Shown here: positions 8,643-16,219 of the stretch, piece after piece
How the letters are laid out: every line of letters begins with the position of its first letter
How positions within the stretch are numbered: the first letter of the stretch is position 1
Assembly (NCBI GenBank): GCA_902812465.1
Contig: CADDZE010000008.1
Location: 1 to 64,000, forward strand
Length of the DNA stretch: 64,000 nucleotides
Direction: 5' to 3'
From: Acidobacteriota bacterium
Lineage (GTDB): Bacteria; Acidobacteriota; Terriglobia; UBA7540
Translations under genes and position numbers: made by a program
The notes under the pieces: generated by a model
The model's input: the letters and a program-made list of their open reading frames with translations, nothing else
What the model was told of the DNA's origin: nothing
The model's database searches: none

Positions 8643-8713
8643 GCTGCATAACACCCCAGCGTTGGCTTGATCTCCGGTACGAAATCGTGGCTGATGCCTT
8701 AGGTGTTATCAGC
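8643..8713 (+). ncRNA. Structured 5' leader element upstream of CHAD gene
   Basis: Starting at the predicted +1, GCTG (8643-8646) and ATAACACC (8648-8655) pair with GGTGTTAT (8702-8709) and CAGC (8710-8713), a 12-bp stem with one bulged C. The roughly 46 enclosed bases can form smaller hairpins (CCA/TGG, GGC/GCC). I do not recognise a known riboswitch class. The pairing is seen; a regulatory function is inferred from its position at the very 5' end of the mRNA. The promoter start may lie within its first bases. Confidence 0.4.
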
Positions 8714-8753
8714 GGAATGAAGAGGCCAGCGGGTGAGGCAGGCAAGGTGACAC

Positions 8754-9791
8754 ATGCGCGCAGAAGCTCACCGAACGAAAGATCCCGTCCGCGAACCGGG
8801 TGCAGGCCAACGCCTGGAGCATGGCAGCACAGAGGCACCCACCATCGCAGAGGCAAAACAGTGGGATCACCTGAAGGCCTTAGCTCTTCGTCACCTGAAC
8901 CGGTTTATCGCGCTCGAGCCGAAGGTGCTTCGCGGGGATGACCCTGAGGCGATCCACGACATTCGGGTAGCTAGCCGGCGGCTTCAGCAGGCACTCGACT
9001 TCCTCTTCCCCGCACCACCCCATGGGGTGCGCCGCCTCCGGCGGAGGATTAAACGCTGCCGCGCCGTCCTGTCGGATGTGCGAAACTGCGACGTCTTCCT
9101 GGAACGAGCGAGCCAGCAGCTGGCGCGCAAGCGCACCGCCAGCCGGGCGACTTGGGAGGCCATCCGCAATTACCTGGAGTCCCGGCGAGCAGAGGAGTTT
9201 GCGCGAGCCTTGCGAAAGCTGACCAAGCTCAATCTGGCGTCGGTCTACCTAGCCCTGAAGGAACACCTAACGCCACTATCTTCAGGGACTGACAGCCGCG
9301 GGCCGGTTCCGGCGAAGCTGGACGAGCTTCCTCCCTTGGCCGTTCGCGTGCGCGAAGCCCTTGAGCCCGTCTGGCAGAAATTTGAGGCGCGCCTGGTGGA
9401 GTCGCAGCAGCAGCCCGAGGGCCAGACGATGCACCGTGCGCGCATTGCGGCCAAGAAGCTGCGCTACCTTGTCGAACTGATCGCTGAGTTGGACGTTCCG
9501 GGCGGCCGCGAGCACCTAGCCTGCTTGCGAAGATTACAGACGGAGTTGGGGAAGTGGCATGACCTGGAAGTGATGGATCAGATGCTGGCTGAGATGATTG
9601 TCAAGCCGGGCTTCTTGCGGGAGCACCCGGATGTCGCCGCGGGCGTGATGAGGATCATCTCCAGCCATCGCGCCGCCAAGAAGCGCTATCAAACTCGCTA
9701 CCTGGCTTTGACGTCGGCCGAGGGCTATGCCCGCCTGAAGGCGTGGGCGACCTACCTGCTCGAGCCCTCCCCCGGTTTTCCGGCCCCTTGA
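8754..9791 (+). CDS. CHAD domain protein
   Basis: A 345-residue cytoplasmic protein. The CHAD domain fills residues about 45-330 as two helical repeats with conserved basic helices: IHDIRVASRRLQQALDF, RLRRRIKRCRAVLSDVRNCD and HRARIAAKKLRYLVELI. CHAD domains are known to bind inorganic polyphosphate through these His/Arg/Lys faces. No CYTH triphosphatase domain is fused, unlike many CHAD proteins. AAGGTG lies about six bases before the ATG at 8754. The 3' end overlaps the convergent kinase-like gene by 40 bp. Confidence 0.9.
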   Translation: MRAEAHRTKDPVREPGAGQRLEHGSTEAPTIAEAKQWDHLKALALRHLNRFIALEPKVLRGDDPEAIHDIRVASRRLQQALDFLFPAPPHGVRRLRRRIKRCRAVLSDVRNCDVFLERASQQLARKRTASRATWEAIRNYLESRRAEEFARALRKLTKLNLASVYLALKEHLTPLSSGTDSRGPVPAKLDELPPLAVRVREALEPVWQKFEARLVESQQQPEGQTMHRARIAAKKLRYLVELIAELDVPGGREHLACLRRLQTELGKWHDLEVMDQMLAEMIVKPGFLREHPDVAAGVMRIISSHRAAKKRYQTRYLALTSAEGYARLKAWATYLLEPSPGFPAP

Positions 9792-10600
9792 AGAACCTGC
9801 TCTTCGGCCCGGTCAGCCGAACTTGACTGGCTCGCCGTTCGGTCGGAATCGTCCGGCGTTGGACGAGCCTCTTCCTGCGGCGAGCTGACCAGCCGGGGCC
9901 GGGGTGCGGCGGCCAGCGGCTCACCTGCCAGGACCTGGCTGATTCCCGCTTTCAAGCGGGCGAAGATGGTCTTAATGTCAGCCGACGCGTCAATCACCTC
10001 GAACTTGTATTCTTCCGCGAGCTTGTCGAACTGGGCCAGCAAGGCAGTCTGGTACTTCACGAAGCTGTCGTACATGTCCTCGCTGGGGTGCAGATCCATG
10101 CCCGACTCCCAGTAATCAAAGCCGCGGGAAAACACCACCCTGGGAATCAAGTCTTCTACCCCAATGCGCAGGTAAAAGACCACGTCGGGCTTTAAAGCGA
10201 AGCTGTAGACGTTTCGCACCCATTTTGGATCCAGGCCGCGCACCAGGGCACGGGCCATCAGCGAGTAGATGTAACGGTCCGTGAGCACCACGAAGCCCGC
10301 CCGCAGCGCCGGCACCATCTGCTTCTCCAGGCGGTCGGCAAAGTCCGTAGCGTAGAAGAGACTCAGGGTAATGCGGCCGAGGGTGTGACCTTCCTTGGCC
10401 TGCTTGATCGCCTTGCCGGCCAGCTCCGAACGGGTCATACCCGTATCCAGCACGGCTCGACCCTGTTGTTCGAGCCACGGCTTCAGCAGGTTAATCTGCG
10501 TGGAGCGGCCGACGCCGTCGGTGCCTTCGACGACAATCAGCTTGCCCGTCAGGTCACCCAGGCTCATCCCCGGCAGCACCACGCCGTACGTCTCTCTCAT
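9752..10600 (-). CDS. Thymidylate-kinase-like P-loop protein with Walker A Lys-to-Arg change
   Basis: A 282-residue homologue of dTMP kinase and the second of a tandem pair. The P loop is G26-T-D-G-V-G-R32-S-T, where Arg replaces the Walker A lysine. TDRYIYS matches the DR(Y/H) substrate motif, and YATDFADRLEKQ resembles the family's helix. Residues about 230-282 are a Ser/Pro/Glu-rich, probably disordered tail. The ATG overlaps the stop of the upstream paralogue as ATGA, so translation is coupled. Substrate is unknown; the lid segment (RGFDYWESGMDLHPSEDMYD) does not look like that of a standard Tmk. It may be catalytically weak or regulatory. Confidence 0.78.
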   Translation of the reverse strand: MRETYGVVLPGMSLGDLTGKLIVVEGTDGVGRSTQINLLKPWLEQQGRAVLDTGMTRSELAGKAIKQAKEGHTLGRITLSLFYATDFADRLEKQMVPALRAGFVVLTDRYIYSLMARALVRGLDPKWVRNVYSFALKPDVVFYLRIGVEDLIPRVVFSRGFDYWESGMDLHPSEDMYDSFVKYQTALLAQFDKLAEEYKFEVIDASADIKTIFARLKAGISQVLAGEPLAAAPRPRLVSSPQEEARPTPDDSDRTASQSSSADRAEEQVLQGAGKPGEGSSR

Positions 10601-11280
10601 GGGGCCACCCTCAGGCGCTTGGCTTGTGCCAGCTTCGCTTTGACGATCTGCCGCATCTGCTGCTGCTGCACTTCGATGGGCTGCGTCGCGTCGATCACCG
10701 TAATATCGAACTCGCGCACCATCTTCTCGTACTCGGCGATAATGCGGCCCTGGAATAAATCGAAGCTCTCGTCTGGATCTTCGCTGAGCCCGAGGTCGAG
10801 GCCGGCTTCATAATATTTGAAGCCATTGCGCCCAATGGCGAGGCGCCGGCGCGCCACCTCCAGCGGCACGCGAAAATAGAAAGCGACCGTCGGCTTCACC
10901 GCGAAACTGTAAAGTTCCCGCACCCAGGCTGGATCCATCCCCCGGGCTACGTCGCGCGCAAAAGCCGTGTAGATATAGCGGTCGCAGAGCACCACCGCCC
11001 CGGCCTTCAGCAGCGGGATGATGTTGCGCTCCATCCGGTCAGCAAAATCGGTGGCATGGATCAGCGAGAAGGTGGCGGGCGTCAGCATGAGCTTTTTCTT
11101 GCCCCGCTTGGTCGTGTCGCGCACCAGGGGAGAAGAGTTCCACTCACTGAACACCACGCCGTACCCCTCCGCCTGGAGCCACTGGTGAAGCAGGGTCAAT
11201 TGCGTGGACTTGCCCGAGCCGTCGATGCCCTCGACCACGAACAGCTTGCCGGGAAAGCGATGCTCGCCATAACGCTTCAT
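10597..11280 (-). CDS. Thymidylate-kinase-like protein, intact P loop
   Basis: A 227-residue dTMP-kinase-family protein. Walker A is complete (G18-I-D-G-S-G-K24-S-T), LCDRYIYT is the DRY motif, and THATDFADRM-type helix residues (IHATDFADRMERN) follow. The lid region KYYEAGLDLGLSEDPDESF is unlike canonical Tmk and is shared with its downstream paralogue, so the two duplicated together and probably share a substrate. Canonical function would be dTMP phosphorylation; given the divergent lid another nucleotide or a different acceptor is possible. Located between a TIG-domain protein and the CHAD locus. Confidence 0.8.
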   Translation of the reverse strand: MKRYGEHRFPGKLFVVEGIDGSGKSTQLTLLHQWLQAEGYGVVFSEWNSSPLVRDTTKRGKKKLMLTPATFSLIHATDFADRMERNIIPLLKAGAVVLCDRYIYTAFARDVARGMDPAWVRELYSFAVKPTVAFYFRVPLEVARRRLAIGRNGFKYYEAGLDLGLSEDPDESFDLFQGRIIAEYEKMVREFDITVIDATQPIEVQQQQMRQIVKAKLAQAKRLRVAP

Positions 11281-11395
11281 ACGCTTAAGAAGGAATCGAT
11301 CCTCTGGGTTGCCTGCCGGGACTTCCAGGACAGGCTACCATGCCCGCGGTGACCCCGGGTAGCGAAAGCAGGGCGAAGATACTGTCAGCCCACCT

Positions 11396-12184
11396 TCAGG
11401 GGAGGGCGCGGCGCAGCGAGTCCACAATCGCTTGACCGTCGGCCGGCCGCAAACTGGCCGCAACGAAGTTGTACCGCTTGCCCGAAGCCAGAATAATGTG
11501 GAAGGTTCCTGTGTTAACGCCAAGCATCGAATTTACTGCGACCTCCCGGATATCCTGGAGCTTGACGGAAAAGATCTGCTGGCCATTTTCCTCGTAAGTA
11601 AGAGTCTGCTTCGTCAAACTGAGAATTCCCTTCACCGCATTTCGGGTCTGGATCATCGCGGCCACTTCGCCGAGATTGTAAACTTCGAATTGCTGGCCCT
11701 TCTTCTGCCCGTGGGAAGTTCCAGCCTCACCACCGCCCTGATGGCCTGAACCCGCGGAGGCCGACGCGCTGGAGGGTGCCGAAGCTGGGGCGGAGGAGGC
11801 CGTAACACTCTCTGAAATAACTTCCAGGCTCGCCTCGGTTTCGCTTTCGTCGGGATTAATGACGAACAAACCGGAAGAGCCAGGCTCCGCGTCTGCCGCC
11901 ACTTCGATCTCCACCTTGAGGCTGTGCCCCGATCCGCTGACTCTCTGGACATGGATGCCAGGGTTCGAAAAGCTAACTCGCACCCCGGGCGCGAAGTTCT
12001 TTCCCTTTACTTCCAAGGTGACGTGGCTGCCGCGGGCAACTTGGGCGGGCTTGACCTGCGTGACCTCCGGTAGGGCGCCTTCGCTTTGGCCTGCGCTGGC
12101 GGCCAGCGACCCGCTCCACGAAGCGCACCAGATTACAAACAACAGGGCAGCTCGACGCAGCCCGTGTCCTTTATTTTCAATCAT
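11396..12184 (-). CDS. Exported IPT/TIG-domain protein with C-terminal PH-like region
   Basis: A 262-residue product with a signal peptide (RRAALLFVIWCASWSGSLAASA). Residues about 38-120 form an IPT/TIG immunoglobulin-like domain (PEVTQVKPAQVARGSHVTLEVKG then GKNFAPGVRVSF). A Ser/Ala/Gly linker (residues about 125-160) leads to a C-terminal domain with alternating strands (GILSLTKQTLTYEE, FSVKLQDIREVAV, GTFHIILASGKRYNFVA) resembling a PH/GRAM-like fold. Likely periplasmic or surface exposed. A purine-rich AAGGGGA lies 13 bases before the ATG. Function unknown. Confidence 0.7.
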   Translation of the reverse strand: MIENKGHGLRRAALLFVIWCASWSGSLAASAGQSEGALPEVTQVKPAQVARGSHVTLEVKGKNFAPGVRVSFSNPGIHVQRVSGSGHSLKVEIEVAADAEPGSSGLFVINPDESETEASLEVISESVTASSAPASAPSSASASAGSGHQGGGEAGTSHGQKKGQQFEVYNLGEVAAMIQTRNAVKGILSLTKQTLTYEENGQQIFSVKLQDIREVAVNSMLGVNTGTFHIILASGKRYNFVAASLRPADGQAIVDSLRRALP

Positions 12185-12459
12185 TTGGTGGCTTCGTTCC
12201 CCTTAATTTAGTTCTTACCTCGTGGCCGCTTGCCCACCCCTCCCCTGCAACCCGACGCGCGCCTTCACGGCACGCAGCGGGACCTGGCCGCGCTGTGAAA
12301 CCAACACCCGGTGAACCCCCTTTGGTTTCGATGCTTCAGACGGCGGGGCCGTTGGTCCTGCCGTCGTCCCAAGGTCCAGTCCGACGCCAACCCACGGGAG
12401 TGCGGCAGCCTTTTGGGCCTGTCCGCCTAACGACCGGCCGTTAGCTGGCGGAAATCCAC

Positions 12460-12488
12460 TTGGGCTCTGTCCGTTTCCGCAATATGAT
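12460..12488 (+). promoter_or_regulatory. Candidate promoter in gene-free region
   Basis: TTGGGC (12460-12465), a 17-bp spacer and TATGAT (12483-12488, five of six to consensus). Start would be near 12495. The next coding frame on this strand begins only at 12908, so the first product would be a long leader or separate RNA. Confidence 0.4.
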
Positions 12489-12494
12489 AGCTGA

Positions 12495-12760
12495 GGTCAA
12501 GTGGAACACTTAGTAAGTGCGTTCCAATCTCAAGGGGTTAAGACAGGGTCGGCAGCACTCGGGTTCCCAAATTAATCAGAGCCGTTGGGAACGTAAGTTC
12601 GGGGCTTCTCCGGACCGGGTCGCTGGGGAGGGAGGCCGGGCGAGACGCCTGTCGAGCACCCAAGCTTCTGACCTAGCCTTACGCTGACCTGGAGGACACA
12701 CTCCGAATGAGAGCCGTTCGGGGTTGTGTGTCGCCGCTTAGGGCGAGGAATGCTGAGCGA
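12495..12760 (+). ncRNA. Hairpin-rich candidate structured RNA
   Basis: Downstream of the candidate promoter lie three stem-loops in a region with no gene: GGAAC+ACTT pairing with AAGT+GTTCC (12503-12525); perfect 8-bp GTTCCCAA/TTGGGAAC (12563-12592); and a composite stem GACACAC, CCGAA pairing with TTCGG, GTGTGTC near 12693-12743. I compared by memory with tmRNA, RNase P and SRP RNA cores and saw no match. It may be a small RNA or the leader of the small gene at 12908. Ends are approximate. Confidence 0.35.
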
Positions 12761-12907
12761 TGCCCGCGCCGATCTCCCATTCCCGAAGCATTTGTTTCGT
12801 GACGTCCCCCAGGGGTAAGCTTACCTAGACTTCACAGCGGCGGTCGGAGTTGCCGCGGTAGCGGCGGCTCGTAACCGCAGTGAGTTTTCTGGGCTGGGGC
12901 GAACAAC

Positions 12908-13078
12908 ATGAATTCCACCTGGGCCCAAGCGGCGGCCGCCTTGATCATCCTGGCGGGCGCTGCCTTGGTTACTCGCTGGTTTGCCCGGGCCATGTACATC
13001 ACCTGTTCCCGGTGCGGCATGCTGAACGCCAGGCGACGCACTCAGTGCCGCGGTTGCGGGGAGCCGCTGCCACGTTAA
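12908..13078 (+). CDS. Small membrane-anchored zinc-ribbon protein (56 residues)
   Basis: An ATG at 12908 opens a 56-residue frame. Residues 5-23 are one transmembrane segment (WAQAAAALIILAGAALV), and residues 33-51 hold CSRCGMLNARRRTQCRGCG, a CxxC-x10-CxxC zinc ribbon of the kind that caps many small bacterial membrane proteins. GGGG lies about nine bases before the start. The coherent domain plan in so short a frame makes chance unlikely. It is followed by about 200 bases without a gene, then the M20 deacylase. Function unknown; zinc binding is inferred from the cysteines. Confidence 0.6.
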   Translation: MNSTWAQAAAALIILAGAALVTRWFARAMYITCSRCGMLNARRRTQCRGCGEPLPR

Positions 13079-13284
13079 AGGACTCTGGCAGACGCTCGCT
13101 TCGGACGAGGAGCAGCCTGCCGTTCGCCAAGGGCCTGGAGTGAAGAGCGGAGTCGCCGAAGGTCCTCAAACTCCTCGCCGGGCGCTCTCGTGTGCGTGGT
13201 GCCATTCAGGCGGAACGGTTGAAGCGTAAGGGCGCGCCTATGCACCGTCCCGGCTCAACCTGATTCTCCAACGAAGCTCTAAAC

Positions 13285-14430
13285 ATGATCCATCCGGCCC
13301 GGCTCGCGCAGGTTCTCACCGACCTCGTCCGCATTGAATCCATCAACCCTGCCCTGGTTCCCGGCGGGAGCGGAGAACAGGCTATCGCCCAGTACGCGCA
13401 GCAGTTCATGGAATCCGCCGGCTTGGAAGCCTGGCTCCAGGAAGTACAACCTGGACGGTTCAACGCAGTGGGAGTGCTACGCGGCAGAGGCGGGCGAAGC
13501 CTGATGCTCAACGGCCACCTGGACACCGTCGGGGTGGGCGGCATGGCAGACCCCTTCTCGGCGCGCATCGTCGGCGGCCGGCTCTACGGACGCGGGTCGC
13601 AGGATATGAAGGCGGGTGTGGCTGCGATGCTGGTGGCCGCCGAGTCCCTGGCCGCCGAGGGCCGCCCCGCAGGTGACGTAATCGTGGCATGCGTGGCCGA
13701 CGAGGAGTACCAAAGTGCCGGAACGCGGGCGCTGATCGCTTCCGGCGTGCGGGCCGACGCGGCCATCGTGACGGAACCCACCAGCCTCGAAATCGTGATC
13801 GCACACAAAGGCTTTGCCTGGGCGGATATCGAAACCCGCGGACGCGCCGCCCACGGCAGCCGCCCGGAAGAAGGGGTGGACGCCATCGTACTCATGGGGC
13901 GCGTGCTAGTCGGGATCGAGCAGCTGCAGGCAGAACTGGAGCGCAAGCCTCCGCATACTCTACTGGGGCACGGCTCGGTCCACGCCTCGCTGATTAGCGG
14001 AGGCCAGGAGCTCTCAAGCTACCCAGAGCGGTGCCGCCTGAGCCTCGAGCGTCGGCTGCTGCCCGGAGAAGATGCGTCCACTTTCCACCACGAACTGGAA
14101 CGCATCATCGCCCAGCTGAGCGCCCAGGATCCTGCGTTCAGCGCCCGCCTCAAGTTCGGTTACGCCGCCCAGCCGCTTGAAACTCGGCCGGAAGCGCCCA
14201 TCGCGCAAACCGTGCTCCGGTGTGCCGCGGCGGTTGCAGGCGATCGTGCCCGTTTCGGTGGTGTCGGCTTCTGGACGGACGCGGCCCTGCTCGCCGAGGC
14301 AGGGATTCCCGCCGTCGTCTTCGGCCCCAGCGGTGCCGGCCTGCATGCTGGGGTGGAGTACGCCGTTCTGGCTGACGTGCAGCTTTGTGCTGAGGTGCTT
14401 ACTGCTTGCGCGAGAGCCTTTTGTCTGTAG
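13285..14430 (+). CDS. M20-family metallodeacylase (ArgE/DapE-like)
   Basis: A 381-residue zinc hydrolase. Expected metal and catalytic residues are present: H78 and D80 in NGHLDTVG, D107 in GRGSQDMKAG, E140/E141 in VADEEYQSAG, E164 in VTEPTS, and the C-terminal His in GAGLHAGVEYA. The lid/dimerisation domain spans about residues 170-285 (AHKGFAWADIETRGRAAHGS). The family includes acetylornithine deacetylase and succinyl-diaminopimelate desuccinylase; the sequence alone does not fix the substrate. No arg or dap genes are adjacent. It lacks a strong ribosome binding site. Confidence 0.85.
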   Translation: MIHPARLAQVLTDLVRIESINPALVPGGSGEQAIAQYAQQFMESAGLEAWLQEVQPGRFNAVGVLRGRGGRSLMLNGHLDTVGVGGMADPFSARIVGGRLYGRGSQDMKAGVAAMLVAAESLAAEGRPAGDVIVACVADEEYQSAGTRALIASGVRADAAIVTEPTSLEIVIAHKGFAWADIETRGRAAHGSRPEEGVDAIVLMGRVLVGIEQLQAELERKPPHTLLGHGSVHASLISGGQELSSYPERCRLSLERRLLPGEDASTFHHELERIIAQLSAQDPAFSARLKFGYAAQPLETRPEAPIAQTVLRCAAAVAGDRARFGGVGFWTDAALLAEAGIPAVVFGPSGAGLHAGVEYAVLADVQLCAEVLTACARAFCL

Positions 14431-15053
14431 GGTCACCGGAAGCTCGGGCAAAGCTGGCGGGCGCCAGGGCGGCATCACACTTCCGTAAGAATTTCGAATC
14501 GACGCTCAGGGCGGGTTGCGTCGATATTCGTGAGCTTCTAGGCGCTTGGGGCGGGAGAGTCTCTACCCCAGGCAGGGTCTGGGAACCGCCGACTCGAAGA
14601 GCAGATCAGCCCCTGCAGGTTCGGGCCTCCTGGCAAAATCACGGCGAAGACAATCCGTCGGGACCGTTTTACTTATACAAGCAATGCAATATTTACACTC
14701 GTCAAGTTAAATTTACATAGGTGGTACGCCCCGGAGCTTTGGCCTGCGCCTTCGCTTTCATGAACTTACAACCTTGGACAAAAGTGGGTCGGAGGTTGCT
14801 CCAAAAGATAATGCGCGGCGGGTTTCGCCTTAGCTCAGCTAACAGCGGAGCCGCCGCGTCCGCGGTCTCCCCCTCCCCGCGGATTGATACCCGGGTTTTT
14901 TAACGCCCTGGAGCTGTGGAGTAAGGATCAGGTCAATTCAACTCCACACGCTCCGGGCGCCCGGGCGGTCCCACCCACGAATCTCTCCCAAGTACGGCTG
15001 ATTAGAAGGCCTTGGATTCCCGCGGACCGATGATGCGATCAGCCCTCGGTTCC
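14431..15053. other. Intergenic region without a gene (about 620 bp)
   Basis: No convincing coding frame. It holds a palindrome CTGGCG-GG-CGCCAG shortly after the M20 stop, a hairpin TGGGG/CCCCA at 14547-14570, an AT-rich island at about 14667-14720 with TTTAC three times at 20-24 bp spacing, and CCCGGG followed by six T at about 14890. None is a convincing terminator. Confidence 0.5.
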
Positions 15054-15081
15054 TTGACGCTGGTCTCGACCCCGCTACAAT
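15054..15081 (+). promoter_or_regulatory. Promoter placing the transcript start at the start codon
   Basis: TTGACG (15054-15059), 16-bp spacer, TACAAT (15076-15081). The expected start, about seven bases on, is 15088, which is the A of the ATG of the dehydrogenase gene. No Shine-Dalgarno is present, so the mRNA would be leaderless. Confidence 0.65.
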
Positions 15082-15087
15082 GTCTTG

Positions 15088-16110
15088 ATGCGTCCCATGA
15101 CTGCAACCCCGCCGGTGGTCACCCTGATTCCAGGAGACGGAATTGGACCTGAGGTCACTTCGGCAACCCTGCGCGTGCTCGAAGCCGCGGGAGCCCGCAT
15201 CGGATGGGAAGAGGTGGCGGCGAAACCGATCGTGGGTCGCCGTGCTGAAGACCCCCAGGCCGACCCGGTGATTGCGTCGATTCGGCGAAACCGGGTTGCG
15301 CTCAAGGGTCCCTTGACCACGCCGGTGGGCACCGGCCACCGGAGCATCAACGTGGCGCTACGCCGGGAGCTGGACCTCTACGCAAACTTCCGCCCCGTCC
15401 GCCCCCTTCCCTCCGTGCCGACACCTTTTCCGGCCATCGACCTCATTGTTGTCCGGGAAAACACTGAGGACCTTTACGCCGGGCTCGAACACATCGTCGT
15501 GCCCGGAGTGGTGGAGAGCCTCAAGATCATCACCGAGCGCGCGTCCACTCGCATCGCGCGCTTTGCCTTTGAGTATGCGCGCCGCGCTGGCCGGAAGAAG
15601 ATTGCGGCCGTGCACAAGGCCAACATTATGAAGTTGTCGGACGGGCTCTTCTTAGAGTGCATCCGCCAGGTGGCCCGCGGCTTTCCCGAGATTGAATATC
15701 GGGAGGTGATTGTCGACAACTGCTGTATGCAACTCGTTATGCGCCCTCAGCAGTTTGACGTGCTGCTGCTAGAGAACCTTTACGGCGACATTGTGTCTGA
15801 CCTTTGCGCTGGCCTGGTCGGCGGACTGGGACTGGTGCCGGGCGCCAACATCGGTGAAACCTATGCGATCTTCGAAGCGGTGCACGGAAGCGCCCCCGAC
15901 ATCGCGGGCAAACACCAGGCCAATCCCACCGCGCTGATCCTTTCCGCTTGCCTGATGCTGAAGCACCTTGGCCAAACGGAAGTTGCTGACCGCATCGAGG
16001 CGGCTCTCTATCGCACCTATGAACGCCGGCGCCACCTGACGCGCGACGTTGGCGGAGACGCTTCCACGGAGGACTTCACCTCAGCGGTGATCGGCGAGCT
16101 CCAGGGTTAA
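15088..16110 (+). CDS. Isocitrate/isopropylmalate dehydrogenase family enzyme, NAD-IDH-like
   Basis: A 340-residue beta-decarboxylating dehydrogenase. TLIPGDGIGPEV opens the family fold; LKGPLTTPVGTGHRSINVALRRELDLYANFRPVR holds the substrate arginines, with RENTEDLYAG, HKANIMKLSDGLF, DLLENLYGDIVSDL-type (VLLLENLYGDIVSDLCAGLVGGLG) and EAVHGSAPDIAGKHQANPTA. The S-x-N-x2-LR motif and RENTED segment fit NAD-dependent isocitrate dehydrogenase better than isopropylmalate dehydrogenase. ATG 15088 is taken as start; a second Met at 15100 is possible. It would supply 2-oxoglutarate in the TCA cycle. Confidence 0.85.
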   Translation: MRPMTATPPVVTLIPGDGIGPEVTSATLRVLEAAGARIGWEEVAAKPIVGRRAEDPQADPVIASIRRNRVALKGPLTTPVGTGHRSINVALRRELDLYANFRPVRPLPSVPTPFPAIDLIVVRENTEDLYAGLEHIVVPGVVESLKIITERASTRIARFAFEYARRAGRKKIAAVHKANIMKLSDGLFLECIRQVARGFPEIEYREVIVDNCCMQLVMRPQQFDVLLLENLYGDIVSDLCAGLVGGLGLVPGANIGETYAIFEAVHGSAPDIAGKHQANPTALILSACLMLKHLGQTEVADRIEAALYRTYERRRHLTRDVGGDASTEDFTSAVIGELQG

Positions 16111-16186
16111 GACGCTTCGCAGGACCCGAGCGCTCGCTCAGTAGTTTTTGGCACCGGGGCGACGTCTTGCCTAACCTTCCCCTCTT

Positions 16187-16213
16187 TTGGCGTCCGGTTC
16201 TGGGCGTTAAACT
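16187..16213 (+). promoter_or_regulatory. Promoter adjacent to the homoserine kinase start
   Basis: TAAACT (16208-16213) lies exactly six bases before the ATG at 16220, the same geometry as upstream of the dehydrogenase gene. TTGGCG (16187-16192) is a possible -35 at a short 15-bp spacing. Suggests a second leaderless transcript. Confidence 0.4.
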
Positions 16214-16219
16214 GAGCCT

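Noticed and set aside
8670-8713. CTGATG in the CHAD leader recalls a fluoride riboswitch element
   Set aside because: The rest of the fluoride consensus and the pseudoknot partners are absent, and no fluoride exporter is adjacent.
14880-14900. CCCGGG followed by six T as an intrinsic terminator
   Set aside because: There is no usable stem-loop immediately before the T run.
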